Shown: positions 32,080-41,852 of the stretch, in pieces
Layout: each line of letters starts with the position of its first letter
Numbering within the stretch: the stretch's first letter is position 1
NCBI RefSeq assembly: GCF_003028575.1
Contig: NZ_PYUD01000004.1
Coordinates: 124,001 to 188,000, forward strand
Direction of reading: 5' to 3'
From: Halomonas urumqiensis
Lineage (GTDB): Bacteria; Pseudomonadota; Gammaproteobacteria; Pseudomonadales; Halomonadaceae
Length of the DNA: 64,000 nt
Program-made: the position numbers and the translations under genes
Notes under the pieces: model-generated
Databases searched by the model: none
What the model was told of the DNA's origin: nothing
Seen by the model: the letters and a program-made list of their open reading frames with translations, nothing else

Positions 32080-33687
32080 TCACATCCGGAACACGCCGAA
32101 TTTCGTTTCCTGAACCTCGGCATTCATGGCGGCGGCGAGCGACAGGCCCAGCACGTCTCGGGTCTGGGCGGGGTCGATCACGCCGTCGTCCCACAGCCGG
32201 GCGCTGGCGTAGTTGGGGTGGCCCTGGTGCTCGTACTGTTCGCGGGTCGGCTGCTTGAAGGCCTCTTCCTCCTCCTTCGACCATTCGCGGCCTTCGCGCT
32301 CGTGCTGCTCGCGCTTGACCTGGGCCAGCACGCCGGCGGCCTGTTCGCCGCCCATCACCGAGATGCGGGCGTTGGGCCACATGAACATCAGGTTGGGCTC
32401 GAAGGCGCGGCCGCACATGCCGTAGTTGCCGGCGCCGAAACTGCCGCCGATCAGCACGGTGAACTTGGGCACCCGGGCGCAGGCCACGGCGGTCACCAGC
32501 TTGGCGCCGTGCTTGGCGATGCCTTCGTGCTCGTACTTCGAGCCCACCATGAAGCCGGTGATGTTCTGCAAAAACACCAGCGGAATCTTGCGCTGGGCGC
32601 ACAGCTCGATGAAGTGCGCGCCCTTGACGGCGGATTCCGAGAACAGCACGCCGTTGTTGGCGACGATGCCGACCGGGTAGCCGTGGATGTGCGCGAAGCC
32701 GGTCACCAGGGTGTCGCCATAGTAGCGCTTGAACTCGTCGAAATCGGAGTCGTCGACGATGCGCCCGATCACCTCGCGCACGTCGTAGGGCTTCTTGAGG
32801 TCGGTGCCGACGATGCCGTAGAGCTCGCTGGGGTCGAGCCGCGGCGGCTTGGGCGCCTGCATGGCAAGCTGGCCGCGCTTCTGCCAGTTGAGTCGCGACA
32901 CGCAGGCGCGGGCCAGTTGCAGGGCGTGGGCGTCGTTCTCGGCGTAGTGGTCGGCCACGCCGCTCTTCTTGGCGTGCACCTCGGCGCCGCCCAGGTCCTC
33001 GGCGCTGATGGTCTCGCCGGTGGCGGCCTTCACCAGCGGCGGGCCGCCCAGGAAGATGGTGCCCTGTTCGCGCACGATGATCGATTCATCGGCCATGGCC
33101 GGCACGTAGGCGCCGCCGGCGGTGCACGAGCCCATCACCACGGCGATCTGCGGGATGCCCTCGGCGGAGAGGGTGGCCTGGTTGTAGAAGATGCGCCCGA
33201 AGTGGTCGCGGTCCGGGAACACCTCGTCCTGGCGGGGCAGGAAGGCGCCGCCCGAATCGACCAGGTAGATGCACGGCAGGCGATGCTTGCGGGCGATCTC
33301 CTGGGCGCGCAGGTGCTTCTTAACGGTGAGCGGGTAGTAGGTGCCGCCCTTGACCGTGGCGTCGTTGGCGACGATCACGCACTCCACGCCCGAGACACGG
33401 CCGATGCCGGTGACCACGCCGGCGGCGGGCACGTCGCTGTCGTAGACCTCATGGGCGGCCAGCGGCGAGAACTCGAGGAACGGCGAGCCCTCGTCGATCA
33501 GGTGGTCGATGCGGTCGCGCACGAACAGCTTGCCGCGAGATTCGTGGCGCACACGGGCCTTCTCGCCGCCGCCCTGGCGAATGGCGGCGGTCAGCTCGCG
33601 CAGCTTGTCGACCTCGCGGCGCATGGACGCCTCGTTGGCCTGGAAGCCCTCGCTGCGCGGATTGACTTGGGTGTTCAGAATCGCCAT
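32080..33687 (-). CDS. liuB: methylcrotonyl-CoA carboxylase, carboxyltransferase subunit
   Basis: A 535-residue beta subunit that transfers CO2 from biotin on LiuD to methylcrotonyl-CoA. Typical stretches are the N-terminal [60 protein letters not shown] and the C-terminal [20 protein letters not shown]. Length agrees with the family. It lies 11 bases after the dehydrogenase stop. Confidence 0.96.
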   Translation of the reverse strand: MAILNTQVNPRSEGFQANEASMRREVDKLRELTAAIRQGGGEKARVRHESRGKLFVRDRIDHLIDEGSPFLEFSPLAAHEVYDSDVPAAGVVTGIGRVSGVECVIVANDATVKGGTYYPLTVKKHLRAQEIARKHRLPCIYLVDSGGAFLPRQDEVFPDRDHFGRIFYNQATLSAEGIPQIAVVMGSCTAGGAYVPAMADESIIVREQGTIFLGGPPLVKAATGETISAEDLGGAEVHAKKSGVADHYAENDAHALQLARACVSRLNWQKRGQLAMQAPKPPRLDPSELYGIVGTDLKKPYDVREVIGRIVDDSDFDEFKRYYGDTLVTGFAHIHGYPVGIVANNGVLFSESAVKGAHFIELCAQRKIPLVFLQNITGFMVGSKYEHEGIAKHGAKLVTAVACARVPKFTVLIGGSFGAGNYGMCGRAFEPNLMFMWPNARISVMGGEQAAGVLAQVKREQHEREGREWSKEEEEAFKQPTREQYEHQGHPNYASARLWDDGVIDPAQTRDVLGLSLAAAMNAEVQETKFGVFRM

Positions 33688-33698
33688 TGCCGGCTCCC

Positions 33699-34868
33699 TT
33701 ACTTGGACTCGTTGAAGAGTTCACGACCGATCAGCATCCGGCGGATCTCGCTGGTGCCGGCGCCGATTTCGTAGAGCTTGGCGTCGCGCAGCAGGCGCCC
33801 GGTCGGGTATTCGTTGATGTAGCCGTTGCCGCCGAGCAGTTGGATGGCGTCCAGGGCCACCTGGGTGGCCTTCTCGGCGCAGTAGAGGATCACGCCGGCG
33901 GCGTCCTTGCGCGAGGTCTGGCCACGGTCGCAACCGGCGGCCACCGCGTAGAGGTAGGCGCGGCAGGCGTTCAGGGTGGTGTACATGTCGGCGATCTTGC
34001 CCTGCACCAGCTGGAATTCGCCGATCGACTGGTTGAACTGCTTGCGCTCGTGGATGTAAGGCACCACCACATCCATGGCCGCCTGCATGATGCCGATGGG
34101 GCCCGCCGCCAGCACGGTGCGTTCGTAATCCAGCCCGCTCATCAGCACCTTGGCGCCACGGCCCTCTTCGCCGAGCACGTTCTCGATGGGCACTTCGCAG
34201 TCCTGGAACACCAGCTCGCAGGTGTTGGAGCCGCGCATGCCGAGCTTGTCGAGCTTCTGGGCGGTGGAGAAGCCGGGCATGTCCTTCTCGATGATGAAGG
34301 CGGTGATGCCCTTGGAGCCGGCTTCCGGGTCGGTCTTGGCGTACACCACCAGCACGTCGGCGTCGGGGCCGTTGGTGATCCACATCTTGTTGCCGTTGAG
34401 CACGTAGTGGTCGCCTTCGTGACGCGCGCGCAGCTTCATGGAGACCACGTCGGAACCGGCGCCCGGCTCGGACATCGCCAGTGCGCCGACGTGCTCGCCG
34501 CTGATCAGCTTGGGCAGGTACTTGGCCTTCTGTTCGGCATTGGCGTTGATCTTCAACTGGTTCACGCACAGGTTGGAGTGCGCGCCGTAGGAGAGGCCCA
34601 CCGAGGCGCTGGCCCGGGAGATCTCTTCCATGGCGATGCAGTGCGCCAGGTAGCCCATGCCGCTGCCGCCGTCCTCTTCGGAGACAGTAATGCCCAGCAG
34701 GCCCATGTCGCCGAACTTCTGCCACAGGTCGTTGGGGAACTCGTTCTTCTCGTCGATCTCGGCGGCGCGTGGAGCGATCTCGTCGCGCGCGAAGGCGCTG
34801 ACATGATCGCGCAGCATGTTCAGCTCGTCGGCGAGGCCGAAATCGAGGGGCTGGTAGGGCGTGTGCAT
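33699..34868 (-). CDS. liuA: isovaleryl-CoA dehydrogenase
   Basis: A 389-residue FAD acyl-CoA dehydrogenase converting isovaleryl-CoA to 3-methylcrotonyl-CoA. The isovaleryl-specific catalytic Glu is in [16 protein letters not shown] rather than at the C-terminal site used by other acyl-CoA dehydrogenases, where this protein has [27 protein letters not shown] and MWITNG are FAD-contact motifs. GGGAGC precedes the ATG at 34868. First gene of the liu operon, with a palindromic site 104 bases upstream. Confidence 0.95.
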   Translation of the reverse strand: MHTPYQPLDFGLADELNMLRDHVSAFARDEIAPRAAEIDEKNEFPNDLWQKFGDMGLLGITVSEEDGGSGMGYLAHCIAMEEISRASASVGLSYGAHSNLCVNQLKINANAEQKAKYLPKLISGEHVGALAMSEPGAGSDVVSMKLRARHEGDHYVLNGNKMWITNGPDADVLVVYAKTDPEAGSKGITAFIIEKDMPGFSTAQKLDKLGMRGSNTCELVFQDCEVPIENVLGEEGRGAKVLMSGLDYERTVLAAGPIGIMQAAMDVVVPYIHERKQFNQSIGEFQLVQGKIADMYTTLNACRAYLYAVAAGCDRGQTSRKDAAGVILYCAEKATQVALDAIQLLGGNGYINEYPTGRLLRDAKLYEIGAGTSEIRRMLIGRELFNESK

Positions 34869-34971
34869 GGCGTGCTCCCGTCTTGTCAGGTGAAGCGCCG
34901 AACGCATGGGCGGCGGCGCCACAGGCAAACAGATGTCATCAAAATGGCAGATGGGACAAGACTAGGCGAGG

Positions 34972-34987
34972 TTGACGTTAACGTAAA
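34972..34987 (-). promoter_or_regulatory. LiuR-like operator
   Basis: TTGACGTTAACGTAAA has a perfect 10-base core ACGTTAACGT and one mismatch in its outer arms. It resembles the sites I recall for the MerR-family regulator LiuR that controls branched-chain acyl-CoA degradation in gammaproteobacteria. No liuR gene is in this window, so the regulator must lie elsewhere. Confidence 0.65.
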
Positions 34988-35025
34988 GTGCAGCTTTTAG
35001 CGGCTTCGACGAATGTCGAAGGGGG

Positions 35026-35964
35026 TCAGGCAAGTCCGGTGATCAGCCAGTGGTAGAGGGGGATGCCAAGCATCACGTTGAGCGGGAAGGTGACGCCCAG
35101 CGCGGCGAGCATGGCCAGCCCGATGTTGGCCTCCGGGATGGCGGTGCGCATGGCGGCCGGCGCGGCAATGTACGAGGCACTGGCGGCGAGTGCAGTGAGG
35201 ATCAGCAGCGACCCGGTCGGCAGCCCCAGGACCAGGCCCACGGTCAAGCCGGCCAGCGACAGCACCAATGGGGTGATCAGGGCGAAAGTGAGCAGACGCC
35301 AGTGGTACCAGGGGATGGGTCGCAGGGTCTCGGCGGCGGTCAACCCCATCTGCAGCAGGAAGAGCGCGAGCACGGCATGAAAGGCGGCGGTGAGCAGGTC
35401 GGTGACGTTGGCGCCTTCCATGGGGCCGTACATGGCGCCGATCACCGCGCCGCCCGCCAGCAGGATCACCCCGCGGTTGGTCAGGGTCTCGTGCCAGATG
35501 CCCTGCAAGGCCTCGCCGGAGTCGCTGCCCTTGTAGCGGCGATAGAGGGCGATGGCCACCATGATCGCCGGCAGTTCCATCATCACCAGGTAGAGGGTGA
35601 CCTCGGCGCCGATGGGCAGGTCGCGCCCATCGGCGAAGGCCAGGGCCACGGCGAAGGTGCCAGCGCTCACCGAGCCGTAGTGAGCGGCGAGGCTGGCGCT
35701 GTCGGCGGGCGAGAGGCGCACCAGCCGGCGCAGCACTGGCATCAGCACCAGCGGGATCAGTGCGCCGAGTGCGGCCACGGCCAGCAGTTCCGGCACCAGC
35801 GACCAGCCCAGGTTGCCGTAAAGCGCCATGCCGCCCTTGAGGCCGATGGTCAGCATAAGCAGCAGGCTCAGGGTGTCGTAGGCGGCCTTGGGGATGGCCA
35901 GGTCGGATTTCACCAGCCCGGCCAGCAGGCCGAGCAGGAAGAACATCACTACGATATCGGGCAT
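35026..35964 (-). CDS. SbtA-type sodium-dependent permease
   Basis: A 312-residue membrane protein with about ten hydrophobic helices of the SbtA (DUF897) family, known as Na+/HCO3- symporters in cyanobacteria. Characteristic are LMLTIGLKGG near the N-terminus, HYGSVSAGTFAVALAF and SASYIAAPAAMRTAIPEAN. In a heterotroph it may supply bicarbonate for carboxylases such as the adjacent methylcrotonyl-CoA carboxylase, though this is a guess. It is divergent from a LysR regulator. Confidence 0.85.
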   Translation of the reverse strand: MPDIVVMFFLLGLLAGLVKSDLAIPKAAYDTLSLLLMLTIGLKGGMALYGNLGWSLVPELLAVAALGALIPLVLMPVLRRLVRLSPADSASLAAHYGSVSAGTFAVALAFADGRDLPIGAEVTLYLVMMELPAIMVAIALYRRYKGSDSGEALQGIWHETLTNRGVILLAGGAVIGAMYGPMEGANVTDLLTAAFHAVLALFLLQMGLTAAETLRPIPWYHWRLLTFALITPLVLSLAGLTVGLVLGLPTGSLLILTALAASASYIAAPAAMRTAIPEANIGLAMLAALGVTFPLNVMLGIPLYHWLITGLA

Positions 35965-36051
35965 GGAAGGGGTCTCTGGTGGCTAGGGAAAAACGCCACG
36001 CATTCTGCGAAGTTCAGCACATTGATTCCAATAAAGTCTTCGGCATTGCAC

Positions 36052-36069
36052 TATAGATAACTATCTATA
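36052..36069. promoter_or_regulatory. LysR-type operator between sbtA and lysR
   Basis: TATAGAT-AACT-ATCTATA is a perfect inverted repeat with 7-base arms, 22 bases before the lysR ATG. It fits a LysR box in a divergent promoter. Confidence 0.65.
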
Positions 36070-36090
36070 TGAGGCCGAGGCACTCCGGCA

Positions 36091-37056
36091 ATGAACATCC
36101 GACATCTCACCTTTCGTCTGCTGCAGGTCTATGCCGTCGTGGTCCATGCGGGCTCGGTAAGCGAGGCCGCGCGCCGGCTGCACCTCACCCAGCCCACGGT
36201 CTCCCAGCAGCTCAAACGCCTGGCCGAGACGGTGGGCGAACCGCTGCTCGAGAGCCGGCACGGGCGGCTGGTGCCCACCGAAGCGGGTGGCGAGCTCTAC
36301 CGCGCCAGCCGTGAGGTGCTGGGGCGTTTCGATGACTTCGAGGACTACCTGGCTTCGCTGCGCGGCGGGGCGCGCGGACGCTGCTCCATCGCCCTGGTCA
36401 ATACTGCCCAGTACGTGCTGCCGCGCCTGCTCGGCCCATACAGCCGGGCCTTTCCCGAGGTGGATGTCACCCTGCATATCGGTAACCGTCGTCAGGTGCT
36501 GACCCGCTTCGAGCGCCAGGATGACGACCTCTATGTGTTCAGTCATCCGCCTTCGCTTGCCCATGCCCGCGCCGGTCGCTTTCTGCGCAACCCCCTGGTG
36601 GCCGTGGCGCCCCGGGGCCACCCGCTGGCGGGACGCCGACAGGTGGCGATGAGCGAGCTGCTGGCCGAGCGGTTTCTGCTGCGTGAGCCGGGGTCGGCCA
36701 CCCGCATGCTGTTCGAGAGCTGGCTACAGGAGCAGGGCCTGACGCTCGGGCCGACCCTGCAGATGGCCAGCAACGAGGCGATCCGGGTCGGGGTCGCCTC
36801 GGGGCTGGGGCTTGCCGTGCTTTCCGAACATGTGCTGCCACCCGAGCACCCGGATCTGGTGATCCTGCCGGTGGCGGGGCTGCCGATCGAGAGCCACTGG
36901 CAGTTCATCGTGCGCCGTGACCGGCGGCTTTCGCATGCGTCGCTGGGGTTGCTGCGCTTCGCCGAGGCGCACCTTCACGAGTGTGTGGAGCCTCACTTCC
37001 TGTGCAACGAACTGGCAGGGTTGTTGGAAGGGGTGGGGGTGGCCGCCAACTCGTGA
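36091..37056 (+). CDS. LysR family regulator
   Basis: A 321-residue LysR protein. The HTH region is VSEAARRLHLTQPTVSQQLK; the effector domain begins near residue 90 (CSIALVNTAQYVLPRLLG) and resembles the CbbR/CysB-like group. It is divergent from the SbtA-type gene with a LysR-type palindrome between, so it most likely controls that permease. Confidence 0.9.
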   Translation: MNIRHLTFRLLQVYAVVVHAGSVSEAARRLHLTQPTVSQQLKRLAETVGEPLLESRHGRLVPTEAGGELYRASREVLGRFDDFEDYLASLRGGARGRCSIALVNTAQYVLPRLLGPYSRAFPEVDVTLHIGNRRQVLTRFERQDDDLYVFSHPPSLAHARAGRFLRNPLVAVAPRGHPLAGRRQVAMSELLAERFLLREPGSATRMLFESWLQEQGLTLGPTLQMASNEAIRVGVASGLGLAVLSEHVLPPEHPDLVILPVAGLPIESHWQFIVRRDRRLSHASLGLLRFAEAHLHECVEPHFLCNELAGLLEGVGVAANS

Positions 37057-37078
37057 CCACGACGTTCAACATCGTCGT

Positions 37079-37900
37079 CTACTCTGCCGCGTTGGGAAAG
37101 AACAGTTGTTGGCCGTTCACCGTGTAATCGGCGATGGCTTGCTGGCCCGCTTCGGAGATCAGCCAGGCGTGCCACTGTTCGGCGAGGTCATGCTGGAGAT
37201 GCGGGTGGCGCTCGGCGGAGATCAGAATGCTGCCGTACTGGTTGAACAGCGCCTCGTCGCCTTCGAACAGCAACTCGAGGTTCTGGGGGTTCTCGAAGGC
37301 CACCCAGGTGGCGCGGTCGGCCAGGGTGTAGGCGTCCATGGCGGCGGCGGTGTTCAGTGTCGGGCCCATGCCGCTGCCGAGCTCGCGATACCATTCGCCC
37401 CCCGGCATGACGCCGGCGCTTTCCCATAGCCGCTGCTCGGCGCGGTGGGTGCCGCTGTCATCCCCGCGAGAGGCGAATGGCGCCTCGGCCTCGGCGATTC
37501 GCGACAGGGCATCGGCCACCGTCCCGGCGTCGCGGATGCGAGCGGGGTCGGTGCCGGGGCCGATGATCACGAAGTCGTTGGTCATCACATCCGCCCGTTC
37601 GGTGCCGTAGCCCTCGGCCACGAAGGCCTCTTCACCGGCGGTGTCGTGGACCAGCAGGCTGTCGGCGTCGCCACGCCGGGCGAGCTCGAAGGCCTGCCCG
37701 GTGCCCACCGCCACCACGTTGACCTGGATGCCGGTGGCTGCCTTGAAGGCCGGCAGCAGCTCGCCGAACAGCCCCGAATTCTCGGTGGAGGTGGTCGAGG
37801 CCAGGGTGATGCTGTCATCGGCGGCCGCCAGGGGGGGCAGTGCCAGGCTCAGCAGGCACAGGGCGGGCAGGGGGGCGAACGGTCTGACGCGGGCGTGCAT
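37079..37900 (-). CDS. tupA: tungstate-binding protein
   Basis: A 273-residue periplasmic binding protein with a signal peptide cut after about residue 27 (LALPPLAAA). TTSTENSGLFGELLPAFK is the oxyanion-binding TTS motif of TupA/WtpA-type proteins, and GDDSGTHRAEQRLW is the second conserved loop. GAGGAGC precedes the ATG at 37900. Third gene of the tupBCA operon on the minus strand. Confidence 0.92.
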   Translation of the reverse strand: MHARVRPFAPLPALCLLSLALPPLAAADDSITLASTTSTENSGLFGELLPAFKAATGIQVNVVAVGTGQAFELARRGDADSLLVHDTAGEEAFVAEGYGTERADVMTNDFVIIGPGTDPARIRDAGTVADALSRIAEAEAPFASRGDDSGTHRAEQRLWESAGVMPGGEWYRELGSGMGPTLNTAAAMDAYTLADRATWVAFENPQNLELLFEGDEALFNQYGSILISAERHPHLQHDLAEQWHAWLISEAGQQAIADYTVNGQQLFFPNAAE

Positions 37901-37997
37901 GGCGATGCTCCTCGTGATGGGGATGGTCGATGCCTGACGAACGATCGCTGCGGGTGGCGGATCGTTGCAGGTCAAAGGTCGTTGCCGGTGGGCGGCC

Positions 37998-38729
37998 TCA
38001 CCAGACCCGCTCCCCCTTCAGGAAGGCGCGCGCCTCGGCAGTGCGCGGTGCCTGGAAGAAGGTTTTGGCTGCGGTGTGTTCGATCAGCCGTCCAGCATTC
38101 AACAGCACCACGTCGTCGGCCAGGCGCCGCGCCTGGTGGAGGTCGTGGCTGGTCATCACGATGCGGGTGCCGCGGCGATGGAAGTCGATCACCGCTTCCT
38201 CGACCGCCTTGATGGCGGCCGGGTCGAGGGCCGAGGTGGGCTCGTCGAGAAACAGCACCTCGGGTTCCAGCAGCCAGGCCCGGGCCAACGCCAGGCGTTG
38301 TTGCTCGCCACCCGAGAGCACCCTGGCCGGGCGCTTCGCCAGGTTGGCCAGGCCGAAGTGGTCGAGCGCGGCCAAGGCCAGCCCACGGCGCCGGTGCCTT
38401 GGCGTGCCCTTGACCGCCAGCGCATAGGTGAGGTTGTCCAGCGCCGAGCGGCGCAGCAGTACGGGCCGCTGGAAGACCATGGCCTGGCGCGGCGTGGCGC
38501 CCAGCCAGGCGACGCTGCCGCTGCTGGGGGCGAGCAGGCCGTGGGCGAGCCGCATCAGCAGGCTCTTGCCCGCGCCGTTGGGGCCCATCACCACGGTGCG
38601 TTGGCAGCCTTCGATGCGCAGGGTCAGGTCGCTGAGCAGGCGCTGGCCACGGTGCTCGACACTCACCGACACCAGGGCCAGCGGCGCGATGTCGCGTGCG
38701 GTGGTGGGCAACGGGCAAGGTTGATTCAT
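37998..38729 (-). CDS. tupC: tungstate ABC transporter ATPase
   Basis: A 243-residue ATPase with Walker A GPNGAGKS, signature LSGGEQQRLALARA, Walker B VLFLDEPTSALD and switch His in MTSHD. Its ATG overlaps the permease stop as ATGA at 38726-38729. The gap to tupA is 97 bases. With TupB and TupA it forms a complete importer. Confidence 0.93.
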   Translation of the reverse strand: MNQPCPLPTTARDIAPLALVSVSVEHRGQRLLSDLTLRIEGCQRTVVMGPNGAGKSLLMRLAHGLLAPSSGSVAWLGATPRQAMVFQRPVLLRRSALDNLTYALAVKGTPRHRRRGLALAALDHFGLANLAKRPARVLSGGEQQRLALARAWLLEPEVLFLDEPTSALDPAAIKAVEEAVIDFHRRGTRIVMTSHDLHQARRLADDVVLLNAGRLIEHTAAKTFFQAPRTAEARAFLKGERVW

Positions 38730-39430
38730 CCCAGCCTCCTGCGCGCGAATTCGCCCACCAGGTAGGCGCCGGCATTGATCAGCGTGACCAGGCCAAGCAG
38801 CACCAGGCCGAGACCGAGCGCCAGGGGCAGGTTGCCCTTGCTGGTCTCGAGCACGATGGCGGTGGTCATCACCCGGGTCACGCCCTCGATGTTGCCGCCG
38901 ACGATCATCACCGCGCCCACTTCGGCACTGGCCCTGCCGAAGCCCGCCAGCAGGACGGTGATCAGCCCGAAGCGGGCATCCCACAGCAGGGTCGGCATCA
39001 TCCGCAGCCGGCTGACGCCGAGCGATTGCAACTGGTCGCGATATTCGCCGTGCAGCTCCTCGACCTGTTGGCGGGTGAGGGCCGCGATGATCGGCAGAAT
39101 CAGCAGCATCTGCGCCACCACCATGGCCGAGGGGGTGAACAGCAGGCCGAACTGGCCGAGCGGGCCGGCACGCGACAGCAGCAGGTAAACGCCAAGCCCG
39201 GCGACCACCGGCGGCAGGCCCATCAATGCATTGAGCAACACGATGACACCCCCGCGCCCGGGGAAGGCCCACAGTACCAGCGCTGCCCCCATGGGCAGCC
39301 CGATCAGTGCGGCAAGGGTCACCGCGGTCAATGACACGCGCAGCGACAGCCCGACGATGTCGAACAGCGCCGCATCCAGGTTGAGCACCAGGGCCAGGGC
39401 GATGTGAAAGGCATTGGGGTCGCCGGTCAT
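38726..39430 (-). CDS. tupB: tungstate ABC transporter permease
   Basis: A 234-residue permease with five to six membrane helices. The cytoplasmic coupling loop EYRDQLQSLGVSRLRMM is followed by LLAGFGRASAEVGAVMIVGG, the conserved MolB/TupB pattern. GGGAGGC sits five bases before the ATG at 39430. First gene of the operon. Confidence 0.92.
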   Translation of the reverse strand: MTGDPNAFHIALALVLNLDAALFDIVGLSLRVSLTAVTLAALIGLPMGAALVLWAFPGRGGVIVLLNALMGLPPVVAGLGVYLLLSRAGPLGQFGLLFTPSAMVVAQMLLILPIIAALTRQQVEELHGEYRDQLQSLGVSRLRMMPTLLWDARFGLITVLLAGFGRASAEVGAVMIVGGNIEGVTRVMTTAIVLETSKGNLPLALGLGLVLLGLVTLINAGAYLVGEFARRRLG

Positions 39431-39461
39431 GCTTGCCTCCCGTCGTTTCCATGCATCATGT

Positions 39462-39490
39462 GCGTTGGAAGCGCACACTGCATCCAACGC
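39462..39490. promoter_or_regulatory. operator-like inverted repeat in the tup promoter
   Basis: GCGTTGGA and TCCAACGC form 8-base arms around a 13-base centre that itself contains GCGCACACTG. It lies between tupB and the divergent regulator gene. Confidence 0.5.
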
Positions 39491-39560
39491 TGGAATTCAT
39501 GCAGCTTGAAACAGCATTATGCTGAGGAAGGCGAGCGGGCTATCCCGGGGAGCGGAATCG

Positions 39561-40490
39561 ATGACGGTTGCAAGGGGGGATGCTGGTGTGGCGAAGGGTG
39601 ACGCCTATCTGGCCAGGACGTACCTGACCACCGCCGAAGTGGCGGAGTACCTGCGCCTGAAGGAGCGCAAGGTGTACGACCTGGTCCGCCAGGGCGAGAT
39701 TCCCTGCGTGCGGGTTACCGGCAAGCTGCTGTTTCCGCGCCAGAGCATCGACTTGTGGTTGATGAACCATCTGGAGGGTGACCGCGCCAGCCGGCAGCCC
39801 GTGCCCTGCGTACTGGTGGGCAGCCAGGACCCGCTGCTGGAGTGGGCGGTGCGCGAGAGCGGCTCGGGCCTGGCGCTGCTCTGCCACGGTAGCGGCGATG
39901 GCGTGCGGCGCTTGCTTTCGGGGGAGGCGATGCTGGCTGGGCTGCACCTGCTGGACGAAGAGCGGGGTGGCTACAACCGGCCCGATGCACTGGGGCTTTC
40001 CGGCATGCGCGATCTGGTGATCGTGCGCTGGGCGACCCGGCGCCAGGGGTTGCTGTTGGCACCCGGCAATCCGCTGGGTATCGACTCCCTCGTCGACCTG
40101 GCGCGCGCGCCGGTGAGGGTCGCCCATCGCCAGGCCGATGCCGGCGCCCATCGGCTGCTGCTGTGGCTACTGGCCCGGGCGGGAGTCGATGCCGACAGTC
40201 TCGAGTTCACCGCCCATCCGTCGCTCAGCGAGGACGATCTGGCGCTCTCCATCCGGCAGGGCGAGGCGGATGTCGGGCTCGGGGTGGAAGCGGCGGCGCA
40301 CCGCCAGGACCTGACCTTCCTGCCGCTGCACGAGGAGTGTTTCGACCTGGCCATGCGGCGCCGCAGCTATTTCGAACCGCCCCTGCAGCGGCTGCTGGCT
40401 TTCACCCGGCAACCGCGCTTTGCCGAACGGGCCCAGGCCCTGGGTGGCTATGGCCTGGATGAACTGGGGCGGGTCTTGCATAACGCCTGA
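39561..40490 (+). CDS. HTH regulator with periplasmic-binding-like domain
   Basis: A 309-residue one-component regulator. Residues about 18-75 form an excisionase/MerR-like HTH (YLTTAEVAEYLRLKERKVYD, GEIPCVRVTGKLLFPRQSID); the rest is a PBP-like ligand domain (LLLAPGNPLGIDSLVDLA, GEADVGLGVEAAA) as in TupA/ModA-related proteins. Being divergent from tupBCA, it probably senses tungstate or molybdate and controls uptake. GGGAG precedes the ATG at 39561; the frame extends to 39519 without support. Confidence 0.85.
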   Translation: MTVARGDAGVAKGDAYLARTYLTTAEVAEYLRLKERKVYDLVRQGEIPCVRVTGKLLFPRQSIDLWLMNHLEGDRASRQPVPCVLVGSQDPLLEWAVRESGSGLALLCHGSGDGVRRLLSGEAMLAGLHLLDEERGGYNRPDALGLSGMRDLVIVRWATRRQGLLLAPGNPLGIDSLVDLARAPVRVAHRQADAGAHRLLLWLLARAGVDADSLEFTAHPSLSEDDLALSIRQGEADVGLGVEAAAHRQDLTFLPLHEECFDLAMRRRSYFEPPLQRLLAFTRQPRFAERAQALGGYGLDELGRVLHNA

Positions 40491-40589
40491 GGGCTTGCTT
40501 CGTCAGCGCCTGGTGTCGATTGCGCCAGTGGCCTTTGGCCGCGATTCGACAAGCGCAAGCTAGGCGCTCCAAGGCACGCGAAGCCCTTG

Positions 40590-41780
40590 TCATCGGGGCG
40601 TCTCCTCGGTTTCTCCCAGCCGCAGCACATGATCGATCGCCCGCCACAGTGTCCAGCCGTCTCGCCAGTCCATGGAGACTTCCACGTGGCCGAGCCCGGC
40701 GGCTTCGAACAGGCGAGCCTGGCCGGACGGTAGCGCGTCACGCAGCCGCCGCGAGTGACTGATCGGGATCACCCGGTCGTCCGGGCCGTGAACCAGTACC
40801 AGCCGGGCCTCGAGCGCATCGAGATGGCGAGACGCGAGATCCAGGGCCTCGAACTGGGTGAGCAGCGGCGGTGGCAGGGCCTCGAGCAGCGGCTCCACCC
40901 GGGCGGGATCCCGGTTGGTCACCAACGTGTAGAGCGCGCTTCCCTGTGGCCCCAGGCGCGAGATCCGAGGGTCTGGCCCTTCGTCGCCCGCCAGGCGGCG
41001 TCGAGCGATGGCGTCCAGTCGTTCCCGATCCTCGGCATCGTCCAGGCGGTGCAGCTGGCTTCGCAACAATACCCAGCGTACCTCGCGCCGCGGTGGGCGG
41101 GCCTGCCGCCCGGCACCCCCGCGATCTTCCCCGGTGGTGACGTAGCGCAGCATGTCGGTCAGGTCGTAATAGCCGCCCACGGCGACCACGAAACGGACCC
41201 GGTGCGCGGTATCCGGTTGCATGGCGGCAAGCAACGCCGGTCCGGTCGCGAAGCTGATGGCGGCAAGCCCGGTGCCCTTGTCGGCCGCCGGTAACTCGGC
41301 CGTGGCGTGGCGAATGGCATCAGCGATGCCTTGCACCTCGCGGGTACCGACCGAGAAGTCTCGCAAGCCCTCCAACTCCGGCACCATCACCGTGAAGCCT
41401 GCACGCGCCAGGGTGCGGGCGAAGTCGACCAGGCGCGGATCGCGCCGGCCCGCCTCGGTGAGGCCATGGACCAGGATCAACGCTCCGCGACGAGACACCG
41501 ACGGGTGGTAGACGTCCGCCACATAGTCGCGATCCTCCACCGCGTAGGCGAGTCCCTCGCGTTCGGGCGTTTGGGTCCGATGCTTCAGTCGGCTCGGCGC
41601 CTCGCCGGCGGCCAGGTCGCCAAGCACCAGCAGGGCGTCGTGCCGTCGTTCCAGAGAGCTGCAGCCCGACAGCAGCAGGCCGAACAACAGGCACGGGAGC
41701 AGCAGGAGTATCCCGCGCCGCCGGGTCGGTCCTGTCCCGCGGCATCGGGAACGCTTTTCATTGCCCGTACGCAAACGCAT
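40590..41780 (-). CDS. lipoprotein alpha/beta hydrolase
   Basis: A 396-residue protein with a long positively charged N-terminus, a hydrophobic segment and a lipobox LLLSGCSS, so it is probably a membrane-anchored lipoprotein. The alpha/beta-hydrolase core shows LILVHGLTEAG (oxyanion region), the nucleophile-elbow-like AAISFATGPA with an atypical first Gly, the acid in VHGPDDRVIP and the His in GLGHVEV. Substrate unknown. GAGAGAGGAGG lies directly before the ATG. Confidence 0.75.
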   Translation of the reverse strand: MRLRTGNEKRSRCRGTGPTRRRGILLLLPCLLFGLLLSGCSSLERRHDALLVLGDLAAGEAPSRLKHRTQTPEREGLAYAVEDRDYVADVYHPSVSRRGALILVHGLTEAGRRDPRLVDFARTLARAGFTVMVPELEGLRDFSVGTREVQGIADAIRHATAELPAADKGTGLAAISFATGPALLAAMQPDTAHRVRFVVAVGGYYDLTDMLRYVTTGEDRGGAGRQARPPRREVRWVLLRSQLHRLDDAEDRERLDAIARRRLAGDEGPDPRISRLGPQGSALYTLVTNRDPARVEPLLEALPPPLLTQFEALDLASRHLDALEARLVLVHGPDDRVIPISHSRRLRDALPSGQARLFEAAGLGHVEVSMDWRDGWTLWRAIDHVLRLGETEETPR

Positions 41781-41852
41781 CCTCCTCTCTCGCCTGACAG
41801 TGAGTCATCGACCATCGGCGGCGTGCTGTTTTTTTGGGGGCCGGTGGGAGAC

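Noticed and set aside
31756..35000. Two long plus-strand frames opposite liuB and liuA
   Set aside because: Same reason: shadows of conserved GC-rich genes with low-complexity translations.
37057..37078. Terminator between lysR and tupA
   Set aside because: ACGACG/CGTCGT can pair across an 8-base loop, but the stem is short and there is no T-tract.
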